The translations under genes were made by a program, and so were the position numbers. Below the pieces are notes generated by a model. The model worked only from the letters and a program-made list of their open reading frames with translations, searched no databases and was not told the DNA's origin. Positions 26,432 to 35,131 of a stretch of DNA of 47,101 nucleotides are shown here, piece by piece. Each line of letters begins with the position of its first letter. The first letter of the stretch is position 1. This DNA is from an uncultured Lachnospiraceae bacterium. Its GTDB lineage: Bacteria > Bacillota > Clostridia > Lachnospirales > Lachnospiraceae. The stretch covers positions 1-47,101 of the forward strand of contig CAJUGD010000031.1 in the NCBI GenBank assembly GCA_910586205.1, read 5' to 3'.

Positions 26432-26460
26432 ATTTTATCTGTTTTTCTGCCAAACTACAA
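26432..26460 (-). promoter_or_regulatory. sigma-A promoter of the large membrane-anchored protein
   Basis: TTGTAG and TAAAAT are separated by 17 bp on the minus strand. The predicted start point (about 26425) lies downstream of the most upstream ATG, which supports translation from 26389. Confidence 0.6.
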
Positions 26461-26532
26461 GTCGTTCTTTCCTGATTTCATAATTTTTCATAATTCGTTT
26501 ATTTTTTATTTCTCTTTTTTCTTTTATTTTTC

Positions 26533-26561
26533 TTGTAAAATTTTTATGAATCCATTATAAT
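26533..26561 (+). promoter_or_regulatory. sigma-A promoter of the DUF5688 gene
   Basis: TTGTAA and a perfect TATAAT are separated by 17 bp. Transcription should start near 26568, giving a leader of about 125 nt. The remainder of the 303-bp intergenic region (26390-26692) is AT-rich and shows no gene. Confidence 0.7.
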
Positions 26562-26692
26562 GAATTTAGTCAAAATCTGGTATTTCAAAGTTTTTCGTTT
26601 TATCCTTTTCCATCGGAGATCTGTCGTTCCTGTCGGAATTCTTTCTCTGATAACATCAAGCAATTTCTATAATTATTCTAGGAGGTATCTTT

Positions 26693-27622
26693 ATGGATTA
26701 CGCAGCATTTCTGGAAACCTTAAAACAGGCTCTTACAGCGCATTTAAAGGATGGACAAGAGCTTATCATCCGCCCTGTACCAAGAAACAACGGGATCCTG
26801 CTGGATGGTTTGAGTATCGGATCACCCGATTCGACCTTTTCCCCCACTGTTTACCTGGATCCTTACTATGATCAATACCAGGAGGGTATGTCCATTGAGG
26901 CAATTTCTATGGATATTTTAAACTTGTTTTCCCAAAATCAACCACCAGAGTGTATCGATGAAGACAGTCTGCTTAATTTTGATGCCATGAAGCCCAGAAT
27001 TATGATGCGGCTCATTCACACAGACTCCAACCAGGAGCTGCTGTCCGATATCCCGCATATTCCTTATTTGGATCTGTCCATTGTGTTCTATCTTTTTCTT
27101 GAACAAAGCGCTTCAGGACAGATGACTGTACTGATTCACAATGAGCTTTCCAATCATTGGAATCAATCCCCCAAAAAGCTTTTGGGTCTTGCCTTGAAAA
27201 ATACCCCCCTGTCCTATCCGGCAGAGGTTAAAAGCATGTCTGAGGTAATGAAGGAGATTGCCCGCCAGAATCTTGGCAGTGACTTTAATGAAAAATATGT
27301 TGACCAGATATTCGATAAAGAAGATCAGAAAGCTCCTCTTTATGTTCTCTCCAATCAGACCGGCATCTACGGAGCATGTTGTATGCTGTATCAGAATGTA
27401 TTAAAAAGCTTCGCGGAATCTTTGGGAAATGACCTGATCATCATCCCCTCCAGCATCCACGAAGTCCTTCTTACCCCCAATACAGCAGGAATCTCCCATG
27501 ATTTTCTTAATTCCATGGTAACGAATGTTAATGGTTCCGAGGTTCCCACAGAGGATCAGCTCTCCAACCATATTTATCTTTACACACGGGCCGATGACCG
27601 AATTCACATTATCGTTCCCTAG
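26693..27622 (+). CDS. DUF5688-family protein
   Basis: The 309-residue cytoplasmic protein resembles DUF5688, a family that is common in gut Clostridia and often present in several paralogues. Typical pieces are an N-terminal helical segment (DYAAFLETLKQAL), the central LYVLSNQTGIYGACCMLYQ and the late LIIIPSSIHEVLLTP. Function is unknown. No membrane segment or enzymatic motif stands out. The ATG follows AGGAGGTATCTTT. The TAG stop codon falls inside the 20-bp repeat that also occurs in front of feoA. Confidence 0.8.
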   Translation: MDYAAFLETLKQALTAHLKDGQELIIRPVPRNNGILLDGLSIGSPDSTFSPTVYLDPYYDQYQEGMSIEAISMDILNLFSQNQPPECIDEDSLLNFDAMKPRIMMRLIHTDSNQELLSDIPHIPYLDLSIVFYLFLEQSASGQMTVLIHNELSNHWNQSPKKLLGLALKNTPLSYPAEVKSMSEVMKEIARQNLGSDFNEKYVDQIFDKEDQKAPLYVLSNQTGIYGACCMLYQNVLKSFAESLGNDLIIIPSSIHEVLLTPNTAGISHDFLNSMVTNVNGSEVPTEDQLSNHIYLYTRADDRIHIIVP

Positions 27623-27638
27623 AGCGTGTCTGAAAATT
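27619..27638 (+). repeat. 20-bp direct repeat, copy 1 (feoB end)
   Basis: CTAGAGCGTGTCTGAAAATT is identical to 29984-30003. A 20-bp identity cannot be due to chance in this window. The two copies bracket feoA-feoB. Confidence 0.85.
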
Positions 27639-27709
27639 CATTCCCGCCATCTGTATCTCCCACAAAGCAGAAGGAACATTTGGCGGAAAACGATTTTCAA
27701 ACACGTTCT
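27619..27709. repeat. long imperfect hairpin / MITE-like element between convergent genes
   Basis: AGAGCGTGTCTGAAAAT (27621-27637) is repeated inverted as ATTTTCAAACACGTTCT (27693-27709), and the arms continue inward through CCGCCA/TGGCGG, giving imperfect arms of about 28 bp. It lies exactly between the stop of the DUF5688 gene and the stop of feoB. It could serve as a bidirectional terminator, or be a small non-autonomous transposon relic with terminal inverted repeats. Confidence 0.6.
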
Positions 27710-27715
27710 GGTTTT

Positions 27716-29713
27716 CTAAAAGATCCATCTTCCGATCTGAAACACTGCCACTGCAGCCATCCATGCAGCCAGAATCTGAAAACCTATCATCTTAAGGGTA
27801 AAGCTCCAGGATCGGGTCTCCCGGCGGATCGATCCGATTGCCGCCACACAGGGTGTATACATCAGACAGAACACCATCAGTGCATAAGCATTGACAGCTC
27901 CAAAACCCATGTCTGACAGTCTCATCATCAGCTCATTCATACCGCCTGCCGAATTAATATTGCTGATTCCAAAAAGCACAGAAAAGCTGGATACTACCAC
28001 CTCTTTGGCTGACAGCCCTGAGATCAGCGCTACTGCTGCCTGCCAATAGCCAAGACCTGCCGGAGCCAGAAGCGGAGCCAATAATCTGCCAAACATAGCT
28101 GCAAAGCTTCCGGTCACATCTAAAATATACCCTTTGGGACCGAAATTCAGCACAAACCACAGCACAATAGATGCCACAAAAATCGTAGTTCCTGCCTTAG
28201 AAAGATAATCTTTCACCTTATCCCACACATAGATCCAAACCGTCCTGGCATTTGGCGTCTTATATTCCGGAAGCTCAATTAAAAGCGTATCCTCTGAGCC
28301 ATCTTTATCCAATCGGTTCACACCATAAGCAATCAAGATAGCTGCCCCCAAACCGATCAAATATAAGGAATATGCCACAATCAACGAATGCTTCGGAAAA
28401 AACATCCCCGCAAACAACACATAGATCGGAAGCTTTGCCGAACAGGACATGAATGGCGTGATCAGAATTGTTCTTTTTCTGTCTCTCTCACTAGAAAGGG
28501 CCCGCGAAGCCATCACAGCCGGCACAGTGCATCCAAATCCAAGCAGCATTGGCAGAAATGCTTTTCCTGACAGTCCCACCCGTCCCATGATCTCATTCAT
28601 CACATATGCTACCCTGGCCATATAGCCGCTATCCTCCAAAAATGCCAGCGCTAAAAACAAGATAAAAATATTGGGAAGAAACGTCAGGATCCCCCCTACT
28701 CCTGCCACGATTCCGTTTACCACTAAGGATGTCATTCCTTCTGATGCGTGAATATGGGTAAGAAAAGAAAAGATTGCAGAAGAACACCAGTCCAATCCTA
28801 CCTCAAAATACCCCTTTAAAAAGTCTCCCACAGTAAAGGTCAGAAAAAAAACCACGGCCATTATCCCCAAAAACAAAGGAATGCCCCATATTGGATGGGT
28901 CAGCCAGCTATCAATCCTGTCTGTGACAGCCGCCCGTTCTTCCTTGTTAAACAGACATTCCTCTATGACTTCTTCAATGTAATCATACTTTTCATTAATG
29001 ATCTTTTTTTCAAAACCATCTCCCACTATATGATCTACATCTACTGGATGATCATTCTGAACTTCCTTGTCCTTCTCAAGCATTTTAACGGCATGCCACC
29101 GCATATTTTCCATCTCGCCATATTTGGCATATAATATTTCCTCAATCTGGCGGATTTTTTCTTCAATCATTCCGTCATACTGAACCACCACACCCTGAGG
29201 CTCCTCCTCATAATGATGAACCACCGCATGCATCAGTACATCCAGTCCTGTCCGCTTCCGCGCTGAAACCGGTACCACCGGAATATATCCCATCATCTCC
29301 GGAAGACGGTGCAGGTCAATCTCCATTCCCCGCTCCTCCACAATATCCATCATATTCAGCGCCAGAATAACCGGCTTTTTCAGCTCCAGAAGCTGCAGAG
29401 TCAGATACAGATTTCTCTCCAATGAGGATGCATCCACTACATTGATGATAACATCCACCTCTCCCTCCTCAATGCATCTCCTGGTAACAATCTCCTCAAT
29501 CGTGTAGGAGGTCAGACTGTAGATTCCCGGCAAATCAATAACCCGAATAGACCGCCCCTTATAGCTGGTTCTTCCCTCCACCCGCTCCACTGTTACTCCC
29601 GGCCAGTTGGCAACCTTTAAATTGGCACCTGTAAAAGCATTGAACAATGTAGTCTTCCCACAGTTAGGATTACCCACAAAGCCTACACAGATTTCATTTT
29701 TTTTGTCTTGCAT
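27716..29713 (-). CDS. feoB: ferrous iron transport protein B
   Basis: This 665-residue protein is the Fe(II) uptake permease with a fused N-terminal G domain. The G1 motif GNPNCGKT (about 14-21), DLPGIYSL (G3) and NMMD (G4) identify the GTPase. A spacer helical region follows, then the membrane domain with the conserved gate Cys in LGFGCTVPAVMA and a second gate motif near MSCSAKLPIYVL. The tail includes about eight to ten membrane segments. The ATG at 29713 has AAAGGAGG upstream and is two bases from the feoA stop. Iron-responsive control is likely through the Fur-like site in front of feoA. Confidence 0.97.
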   Translation of the reverse strand: MQDKKNEICVGFVGNPNCGKTTLFNAFTGANLKVANWPGVTVERVEGRTSYKGRSIRVIDLPGIYSLTSYTIEEIVTRRCIEEGEVDVIINVVDASSLERNLYLTLQLLELKKPVILALNMMDIVEERGMEIDLHRLPEMMGYIPVVPVSARKRTGLDVLMHAVVHHYEEEPQGVVVQYDGMIEEKIRQIEEILYAKYGEMENMRWHAVKMLEKDKEVQNDHPVDVDHIVGDGFEKKIINEKYDYIEEVIEECLFNKEERAAVTDRIDSWLTHPIWGIPLFLGIMAVVFFLTFTVGDFLKGYFEVGLDWCSSAIFSFLTHIHASEGMTSLVVNGIVAGVGGILTFLPNIFILFLALAFLEDSGYMARVAYVMNEIMGRVGLSGKAFLPMLLGFGCTVPAVMASRALSSERDRKRTILITPFMSCSAKLPIYVLFAGMFFPKHSLIVAYSLYLIGLGAAILIAYGVNRLDKDGSEDTLLIELPEYKTPNARTVWIYVWDKVKDYLSKAGTTIFVASIVLWFVLNFGPKGYILDVTGSFAAMFGRLLAPLLAPAGLGYWQAAVALISGLSAKEVVVSSFSVLFGISNINSAGGMNELMMRLSDMGFGAVNAYALMVFCLMYTPCVAAIGSIRRETRSWSFTLKMIGFQILAAWMAAVAVFQIGRWIF

Positions 29714-29715
29714 GC

Positions 29716-29961
29716 TTAAATGCCTCCTTTCTGGCTGCCTGGAATCTTCTCCACAAGAATGCCATCGCTGATTTTTTGTCCCACTGCCAGTCTGGTGCCA
29801 CGTACTTTAAATATAACAGAGCCGCTTCCCTTTTTATTCAGCACACTGACAGGTGTCATTTCATTAACCCCCAGTGCCTCCAGACGCCGTGTAATGGCAG
29901 CATCTGCAGTCACATTTATAACCAGATAGGTCTCTCCTACCTCCCCTTCATTTAGCTTCAT
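29716..29961 (-). CDS. feoA: ferrous iron transport protein A
   Basis: This 81-residue SH3-like protein matches FeoA in size and fold pattern: the TRRLEALGVNEMTPVSVLNKKG segment and the closing VKVRGTRLAVG-like strand. It supports FeoB function. I choose the ATG at 29961, with GGAGG five bases upstream; the ATG at 29973 lies almost on top of its putative site. It is separated from feoB by two bases, so the genes are translationally linked. Confidence 0.92.
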   Translation of the reverse strand: MKLNEGEVGETYLVINVTADAAITRRLEALGVNEMTPVSVLNKKGSGSVIFKVRGTRLAVGQKISDGILVEKIPGSQKGGI

Positions 29962-29975
29962 TTTATCCTCCATCC

Positions 29976-29989
29976 CTCTAGTACTAGAG
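29976..29989. repeat. perfect 14-bp palindrome in the feoA leader
   Basis: CTCTAGTACTAGAG is fully self-complementary and partly overlaps the 20-bp repeat copy 2. It lies between the predicted transcription start and the feoA RBS. It may be an operator, or a trace of duplication of a CTAG target. Confidence 0.6.
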
Positions 29990-30003
29990 CGTGTCTGAAA
30001 ATT
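29984..30003 (+). repeat. 20-bp direct repeat, copy 2 (feoA leader)
   Basis: Identical to 27619-27638. Unlike copy 1, no inverted partner arm is visible beside it, so this may be a solo end of the same element. Confidence 0.85.
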
Positions 30004-30018
30004 TTCGTATCCGTGAAA

Positions 30019-30047
30019 ACTATACTCTTATTGAGAATCTTTGTCAA
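30019..30047 (-). promoter_or_regulatory. sigma-A promoter of feoAB
   Basis: A perfect -35 TTGACA, 17 bp spacing and TATAGT lie on the minus strand. Transcription should start near 30012, about 50 nt ahead of feoA. Confidence 0.85.
30032..30046. promoter_or_regulatory. Fur-type operator overlapping the feoAB promoter
   Basis: TGAGAATCTTTGTCA matches the 7-1-7 Fur consensus TGATAATNATTATCA at 11 of 14 fixed positions and lies inside a larger palindrome, CTTATTGA...TCAATAAG (30027-30051). It covers the -35 and spacer of the promoter, so bound Fur would block transcription when iron is plentiful. Confidence 0.7.
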
Positions 30048-30066
30048 TAAGGATCTGATGATTTTT

Positions 30067-33000
30067 TCACCCCAAAATCTCCATAAATTCCTCTTTTGTC
30101 GCTAACACGTCCCGAAGGCTTCCCTCGGAAATAATATCGTCGGAAAGCTGTGCCTTTCTCTCCTGCAGCCTCAGAATCTTTTCCTCCAAGGTATTCTTCA
30201 TAATCAGCTTATACACCGTCACCACCTGCTTCTGCCCGATTCGATGAGCCCGGTCTGTAGCCTGATTCTGCGCCGCCACATTCCACCATGGATCAAAATG
30301 AATCACAATGGATGCGGCTGTCAGATTGAGCCCTGTCCCCCCTGCTTTTAAGGAGATCAAAAATACCGGCGTTTTGTCCTGATTAAAATCCTCCACCATC
30401 TTAGCCCGCTTTTCTTTTGACGTGGAACCTGTCAGAAGGTAATATCCGATTTTCTCCTGTTCCAAATGCTCCTGAATTACCTCCAGGACCCGGGTAAACT
30501 GAGAAAATAAAAGAACCTGGCTTTTTGCTGCCCTGGCATTGCGGATAATCTCCATACAGGTTTCTACCTTAGCTGCTTTTTTGCTGTAATTCTCATAGAC
30601 CAATCCAGGATCACAGCATATCTGTCTCAATCTGACCAAACCTGCAAGAATTTCAAGCTTTCCTGTCTTAAATTCCTCCTGGCTCTGATTTTTCAGAGAA
30701 TCTAAAAGCTGCTGGGCATTGGCATCATATATCTTTTGCTGTTCCTCCTCCATCCTGGAATAGACTACCTTCTCTAACTTATCCGGCAGTTCTTTCAGCA
30801 CCTCTGACTTTAACCGGCGAAGAATAAACGGACGGATCATCCTTCGCAGCCGTACAGCAGCCTGCTCATCCTGAGAACATACAATAGGCTGCTCATAATG
30901 ATTCTTAAACTTTTTATAGGAATTTAATATCCCCGGCATCAGGTAATCAAAAATACTCCAAAGCTCACTTAAGGAATTTTCAATAGGCGTTCCGGTTAAA
31001 GCAAACCGCCTTCTGCTGGAAATCTGTTTGACAGTCTTTGCCGCCTGCGTCAGATGATTCTTAATATTCTGCGCCTCATCAAGAATCATATAAGTAAAGG
31101 AATATTTCTGATATTTTTCCACATCTCTTTTGAGAAGATCATAGGAGGTTAAAAGCACATCTTCACTGCTGCTGGATTCAACCAGCATTTCCCGGACTGC
31201 AGCCGTACCCACCACAGAAACTACAGAAAGTCCCGGCGCAAAACGATGAATCTCATTTTCCCAGTTATAAACCAGAGAGGCAGGGCAGACAATCAAAGCA
31301 TATTGCTCCTCTTTCTGCCTTTTCTTCTCCTCTCTCCCTGCCATCAAAAATGCAATAGCTTGAATCGTTTTTCCCAATCCCATATCATCTGCCAAGATTC
31401 CTCCAAATCCCAGCTTGTCCAAGGTGCACATCCACTGAAAACCAAATTTCTGATAAGGCCGCAAATCTGCACACAAAGAATCCGGGACTTCAAAGTCACA
31501 ATCCTCCACATTCTTAAATTCCCGCAGCAAAGCCCTGTACTCCCGATTTCGGTTAACCTCAATGTCTTTACTTTGCTCCCGCAAAAGCTGATCCAGGTAA
31601 AACGCCCTGTATTCCGGCACCCTGACCATGCCTTTTGAAATCGCTTCAGCCTCCAGCTCCAATCCTTCTGCCATCTCTGCCATAGCTGCTAATGCATTGT
31701 CCTCCATGGACAGAAAGCTTCCGTCTTTCAATCGGTAAAATTTCTTTTTTCTCTGGTACCCAAGCAGAATGTCTGCCAGCTCTTTAGGCGAAAAACGTTC
31801 TGACTGCAAAGTAATATCCAGCATCCCCTGATTTAAGGACACCCCCACAGCCACACGCGGAGACCGGTAAACCTTTATAATCTTCAATGCTTCCGAAATG
31901 TACACATCCCCCATCTGCTGGAATACAAAAATCCCCTCATTGATCAGATTATAGACTAAATCCTCATCCTTCTCCGGCAAAACATACATGCCCCGCATCC
32001 TGTCCACCACGGAAAAATACCGTCTGAGCACATCTGCTGTCACGTTTTCCCGTTCTACATCCCGAAATCCCTGTTCTGCAGAAGCTGGTTCCACCAGATT
32101 GTATTTATCTTCTCCATACTCACCATAGACGGCTGCCGTAATCTCTCCTGCCTGGCGGTCCAGATAAAACTTCAGCATACAAGGTTTTGGCTCGTATTGA
32201 GTTAAAAGCTCTGATTTCTTCAATTCCACACGGCGCTCCAGCACAGGAAGCGCCGACGCACAAAATCCGCTCAAATCATCAGGATGTATCCAATAAACGT
32301 GCTGTTTCCCGGTCAGCAGCTTTGCTGTCTCCCACATATCTGCCGAATATTCATGGCTGCATAGATAGAACACCTTTTCCTTAAGGATACAAAGCCTGTC
32401 CACTCCAAAAAAGCTCTCTGCCTCCGGGATCTTGATCCTGCATGCCCCTTCCTCCGTATCTTCCACCTCAAAAGAAAGCACTGGATCTTCCTCTAAAAAC
32501 TTTACCCTGTCTGTACCTTTGTACTCTCCTAAAGCACAATCCTTCCCTGCATACAAAGCTGCAAACCTTACCATTTTATAGTCGTCTAATGACAGCATCC
32601 TTCCCGTCAGGTTTACCCTTGCCTGATAATTTCCGTAAAAAGAATATCCTGCCTGTCTGTAATATTGGCGCAGAATCACCTGCTCCTGCTCCACACATTC
32701 CTCCAAAAACTTCAGAATCTTCCGGCTCTCAGGAGAAAATACCTCCGGCTGATGATAAAATTTCAGTTTTTTTCCATACTCTACCTGAGCCTGCTCCCGC
32801 ACAGCCTCCACCATAGCCGAAATATTCTTTACCACATATACATTTTCCGCTCCAATCCGAAAATCCAGTTTCCATCCCCCAGGTTCTTCAAAATGCAGGG
32901 TAGGGATCAACTCAATCCTGCCAGTTATCTCTGCCTGAAAAAAACGGGATTTCTCCTTCATGGACCGAGAGCGGATCCATTTTGACACCTGCTGATCTGT

Positions 33001-33363
33001 CGCCCGAAGTTTTTTGTCTGACTTCCAGCCTGGCTGGTTCTTCTCGCCGTATTGGTTTGTCAGCCCCTGCTCATGTTCCAAAAGCTTCAGCGCCACCCCA
33101 ACACAATGCTTGCACATACCACTATAGTTAAAATATGCCTCACATTCACAGCTATACTCCAGGAAATCATCCTCCACACGGTCATATACAAGTTCCACAC
33201 GATATATCCTGTCATAGCTTCCCTCTACCAATGCCTCCGTCTCAATCAGACTTCCCTGATTCTGGCAATGGAAATTCCGGATCCTATCTTTTTTATAAAT
33301 CTGATTCCCTCGTGTATATGCCGGAGAACCTGCATTTTCTCGAATCGGCTTTAAACTGATCAT
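30067..33363 (-). CDS. SWIM-type zinc finger SNF2/Rad54-family helicase
   Basis: The protein has about 1,098 residues. An N-terminal SWIM zinc finger (CECEAYF...CKHC, about 70-85) and a long middle region of the bacterial SNF2-associated type are followed by the SNF2 motor. Motor motifs in order: Walker A DDMGLGKTIQ (about 650), DEAQ in ILDEAQNIKN, LTGTPIENSL, and motif VI QATDRAHRIGQ. These proteins translocate on double-stranded DNA; the cellular role in Firmicutes is poorly defined. The ATG at 33363 follows AAGGAAAAGAGG; the frame could also open at a TTG at 33390. It is monocistronic and precedes feoAB by about 100 bp. Confidence 0.93.
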   Translation of the reverse strand: MISLKPIRENAGSPAYTRGNQIYKKDRIRNFHCQNQGSLIETEALVEGSYDRIYRVELVYDRVEDDFLEYSCECEAYFNYSGMCKHCVGVALKLLEHEQGLTNQYGEKNQPGWKSDKKLRATDQQVSKWIRSRSMKEKSRFFQAEITGRIELIPTLHFEEPGGWKLDFRIGAENVYVVKNISAMVEAVREQAQVEYGKKLKFYHQPEVFSPESRKILKFLEECVEQEQVILRQYYRQAGYSFYGNYQARVNLTGRMLSLDDYKMVRFAALYAGKDCALGEYKGTDRVKFLEEDPVLSFEVEDTEEGACRIKIPEAESFFGVDRLCILKEKVFYLCSHEYSADMWETAKLLTGKQHVYWIHPDDLSGFCASALPVLERRVELKKSELLTQYEPKPCMLKFYLDRQAGEITAAVYGEYGEDKYNLVEPASAEQGFRDVERENVTADVLRRYFSVVDRMRGMYVLPEKDEDLVYNLINEGIFVFQQMGDVYISEALKIIKVYRSPRVAVGVSLNQGMLDITLQSERFSPKELADILLGYQRKKKFYRLKDGSFLSMEDNALAAMAEMAEGLELEAEAISKGMVRVPEYRAFYLDQLLREQSKDIEVNRNREYRALLREFKNVEDCDFEVPDSLCADLRPYQKFGFQWMCTLDKLGFGGILADDMGLGKTIQAIAFLMAGREEKKRQKEEQYALIVCPASLVYNWENEIHRFAPGLSVVSVVGTAAVREMLVESSSSEDVLLTSYDLLKRDVEKYQKYSFTYMILDEAQNIKNHLTQAAKTVKQISSRRRFALTGTPIENSLSELWSIFDYLMPGILNSYKKFKNHYEQPIVCSQDEQAAVRLRRMIRPFILRRLKSEVLKELPDKLEKVVYSRMEEEQQKIYDANAQQLLDSLKNQSQEEFKTGKLEILAGLVRLRQICCDPGLVYENYSKKAAKVETCMEIIRNARAAKSQVLLFSQFTRVLEVIQEHLEQEKIGYYLLTGSTSKEKRAKMVEDFNQDKTPVFLISLKAGGTGLNLTAASIVIHFDPWWNVAAQNQATDRAHRIGQKQVVTVYKLIMKNTLEEKILRLQERKAQLSDDIISEGSLRDVLATKEEFMEILG

Positions 33364-33404
33364 GCTGCCTCTTTTCCTTTTAAAATTCAACTATACGTTA
33401 TATT

Positions 33405-33434
33405 GTAAAAGTTCAGCGCTAAAGCGCTGAACTT
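33405..33434 (-). terminator. perfect hairpin terminator after uppP
   Basis: AAGTTCAGCGCT and AGCGCTGAACTT form a perfect 12-bp stem with a two-base loop. On the minus strand TTTTAC follows. It lies 75 nt after the uppP stop and would insulate the helicase gene. Confidence 0.75.
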
Positions 33435-33509
33435 ATCTTCCACTCCTATTTTGTACACCTATGCATTCATAATGAAGCTGAAAATCCGGCTCAGGGAACA
33501 CTGTATATT

Positions 33510-34358
33510 TTATGCTGCCATCAGCGATGCCATTGTAAAATAAGCCAGCACAATCACGCCTAATATAATCCGGTAGTATCCAAACAGCTTAAAATCATTC
33601 CTCTTAATGTATCCCATCAAAAACTTGATAGAATATACAGAAACAATGAATGCGATCACCATGGCAGACACCAGGTAAAAAACCTCTGTCCCAGAAAACA
33701 TTTCTTGGGATTTAAAAATAAACTTTACGATTTTCAGCAGACTGGCCCCAAACATCACCGGGATCCCCAGGAAAAATGTAAATTCTGCTGAAGCAGCTCT
33801 GGAACATCCTAAGAGCATGGCCCCGATAATCGTCACTCCGGAACGGGACGTACCCGGCACCAGTGCAAGAAGCTGAAAGCAGCCAATATAAATGGCAGTC
33901 CGAAGATCTACCTGGGATACCTTCTGCACAGGAAAATCCATTTCATGATTCCGGTTCTCCACCATAATGAACAGGATACCATAAACAATCAGCATAGCAG
34001 CCACTACAAAGCCATTGTGCAGATGGGCATCCATCCAGTCATCCAAAGGCAGCCCCACTAATACCACAGGAACACAGGCAGCAGCAATCTTAATCCACAA
34101 AATAATCGTATCCTGCCTCTGACGGTTCGTCTTTGTCCTGCTGAATGGATTCAGCTTGCGAAAGTACAGAACCACAACTGCCAATATGGCACCAAGCTGA
34201 ATCACCACCTTAAACACATTCCAAAAATCCTCTGTTACCCGTAAAGGAATAATCTCCTCCAGCAAAATCATATGTCCGGTACTGCTGATGGGAAGCCATT
34301 CTGTAAATCCCTCCACAATTCCAAACACAACAATCTTTAAAAACTCAATGATGTTCAT
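33510..34358 (-). CDS. uppP: undecaprenyl-diphosphatase
   Basis: This 282-residue integral membrane enzyme (BacA/UppP) dephosphorylates undecaprenyl-PP to recycle the lipid carrier for wall synthesis. The two family signatures are visible: GIVEGFTEWLPISSTGHMIL near the N-terminus with the catalytic Glu and Ser, and PGTSRSGVTI (about 175) with the catalytic Arg. About eight membrane segments fit. It starts 15 bp after the ung stop. UppP can confer bacitracin tolerance. Confidence 0.96.
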   Translation of the reverse strand: MNIIEFLKIVVFGIVEGFTEWLPISSTGHMILLEEIIPLRVTEDFWNVFKVVIQLGAILAVVVLYFRKLNPFSRTKTNRQRQDTIILWIKIAAACVPVVLVGLPLDDWMDAHLHNGFVVAAMLIVYGILFIMVENRNHEMDFPVQKVSQVDLRTAIYIGCFQLLALVPGTSRSGVTIIGAMLLGCSRAASAEFTFFLGIPVMFGASLLKIVKFIFKSQEMFSGTEVFYLVSAMVIAFIVSVYSIKFLMGYIKRNDFKLFGYYRIILGVIVLAYFTMASLMAA

Positions 34359-34373
34359 GGTATATCTACTCTC

Positions 34374-35048
34374 CTACACGTTTTCGATCTGCCAGTCAAT
34401 CGGCTCCAAGCCGTTTTTCTCCAAAAAAGCATTGGTCTTGCTAAATGGCCTGCTGCCGAAAAATCCCCCTTTGGCAGATAAGGGGCTAGGATGGGGAGAT
34501 TCTAAAATCAGGTGCATCGGATTGTTCAGCATCAGTTTTTTCCTTTGTGCCGGACGTCCCCATAAAATAAATACAATAGGGCGGTCCTGTTCATTCAGCA
34601 CCCGAATGGCGGCATCTGTAAATTCCTCCCAACCGATTCCTCTATGGGAATTAGCCGCATGAGCCCGGACAGTCAGCACTGTGTTCAGCATCAGCACTCC
34701 CTGCGCTGCCCATTTAACCAAATATCCGTTGTTAGGAATCACACATCCCACATCATCGTGAAGCTCCTTATAAATATTAACCAGAGACGGCGGAATCTTC
34801 ACATCCGGCTTCACGGAAAAGCAAAGCCCATGAGCCTGCCCTACATCATGATAGGGGTCCTGTCCTAAAATCACCACTTTTACCTTGGAAAGAGGAGTAA
34901 ACTCAAAAGCATTAAAAATATCATTTGCATCAGGAAATATTAATCTTGTCTGATATTCCTCCTTAACCTTTTCATACAGCTTTTTGTAATAAGGCTTTTT
35001 AAATTCCTCTCCCATCGGCTCCAGCCAATCATTTGTAATTGCTCCCAT
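34374..35048 (-). CDS. ung: uracil-DNA glycosylase, family 1
   Basis: This 224-residue base-excision enzyme removes uracil from DNA. The water-activating motif GQDPYHDVGQAHGLCFSV (about 63-80) with the catalytic Asp, and the DNA-intercalation loop HPSPLSA (about 185-191) with the catalytic His, are both intact. It probably shares a transcript with uppP. Confidence 0.98.
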   Translation of the reverse strand: MGAITNDWLEPMGEEFKKPYYKKLYEKVKEEYQTRLIFPDANDIFNAFEFTPLSKVKVVILGQDPYHDVGQAHGLCFSVKPDVKIPPSLVNIYKELHDDVGCVIPNNGYLVKWAAQGVLMLNTVLTVRAHAANSHRGIGWEEFTDAAIRVLNEQDRPIVFILWGRPAQRKKLMLNNPMHLILESPHPSPLSAKGGFFGSRPFSKTNAFLEKNGLEPIDWQIENV

Positions 35049-35131
35049 AAAATAAAGTCCCCTTTCTTAAAAATAGACAGCTTTTATAATTCACTGCTGA
35101 ATATTCAAGCAACTAGTGTACTGCCTTTGAC

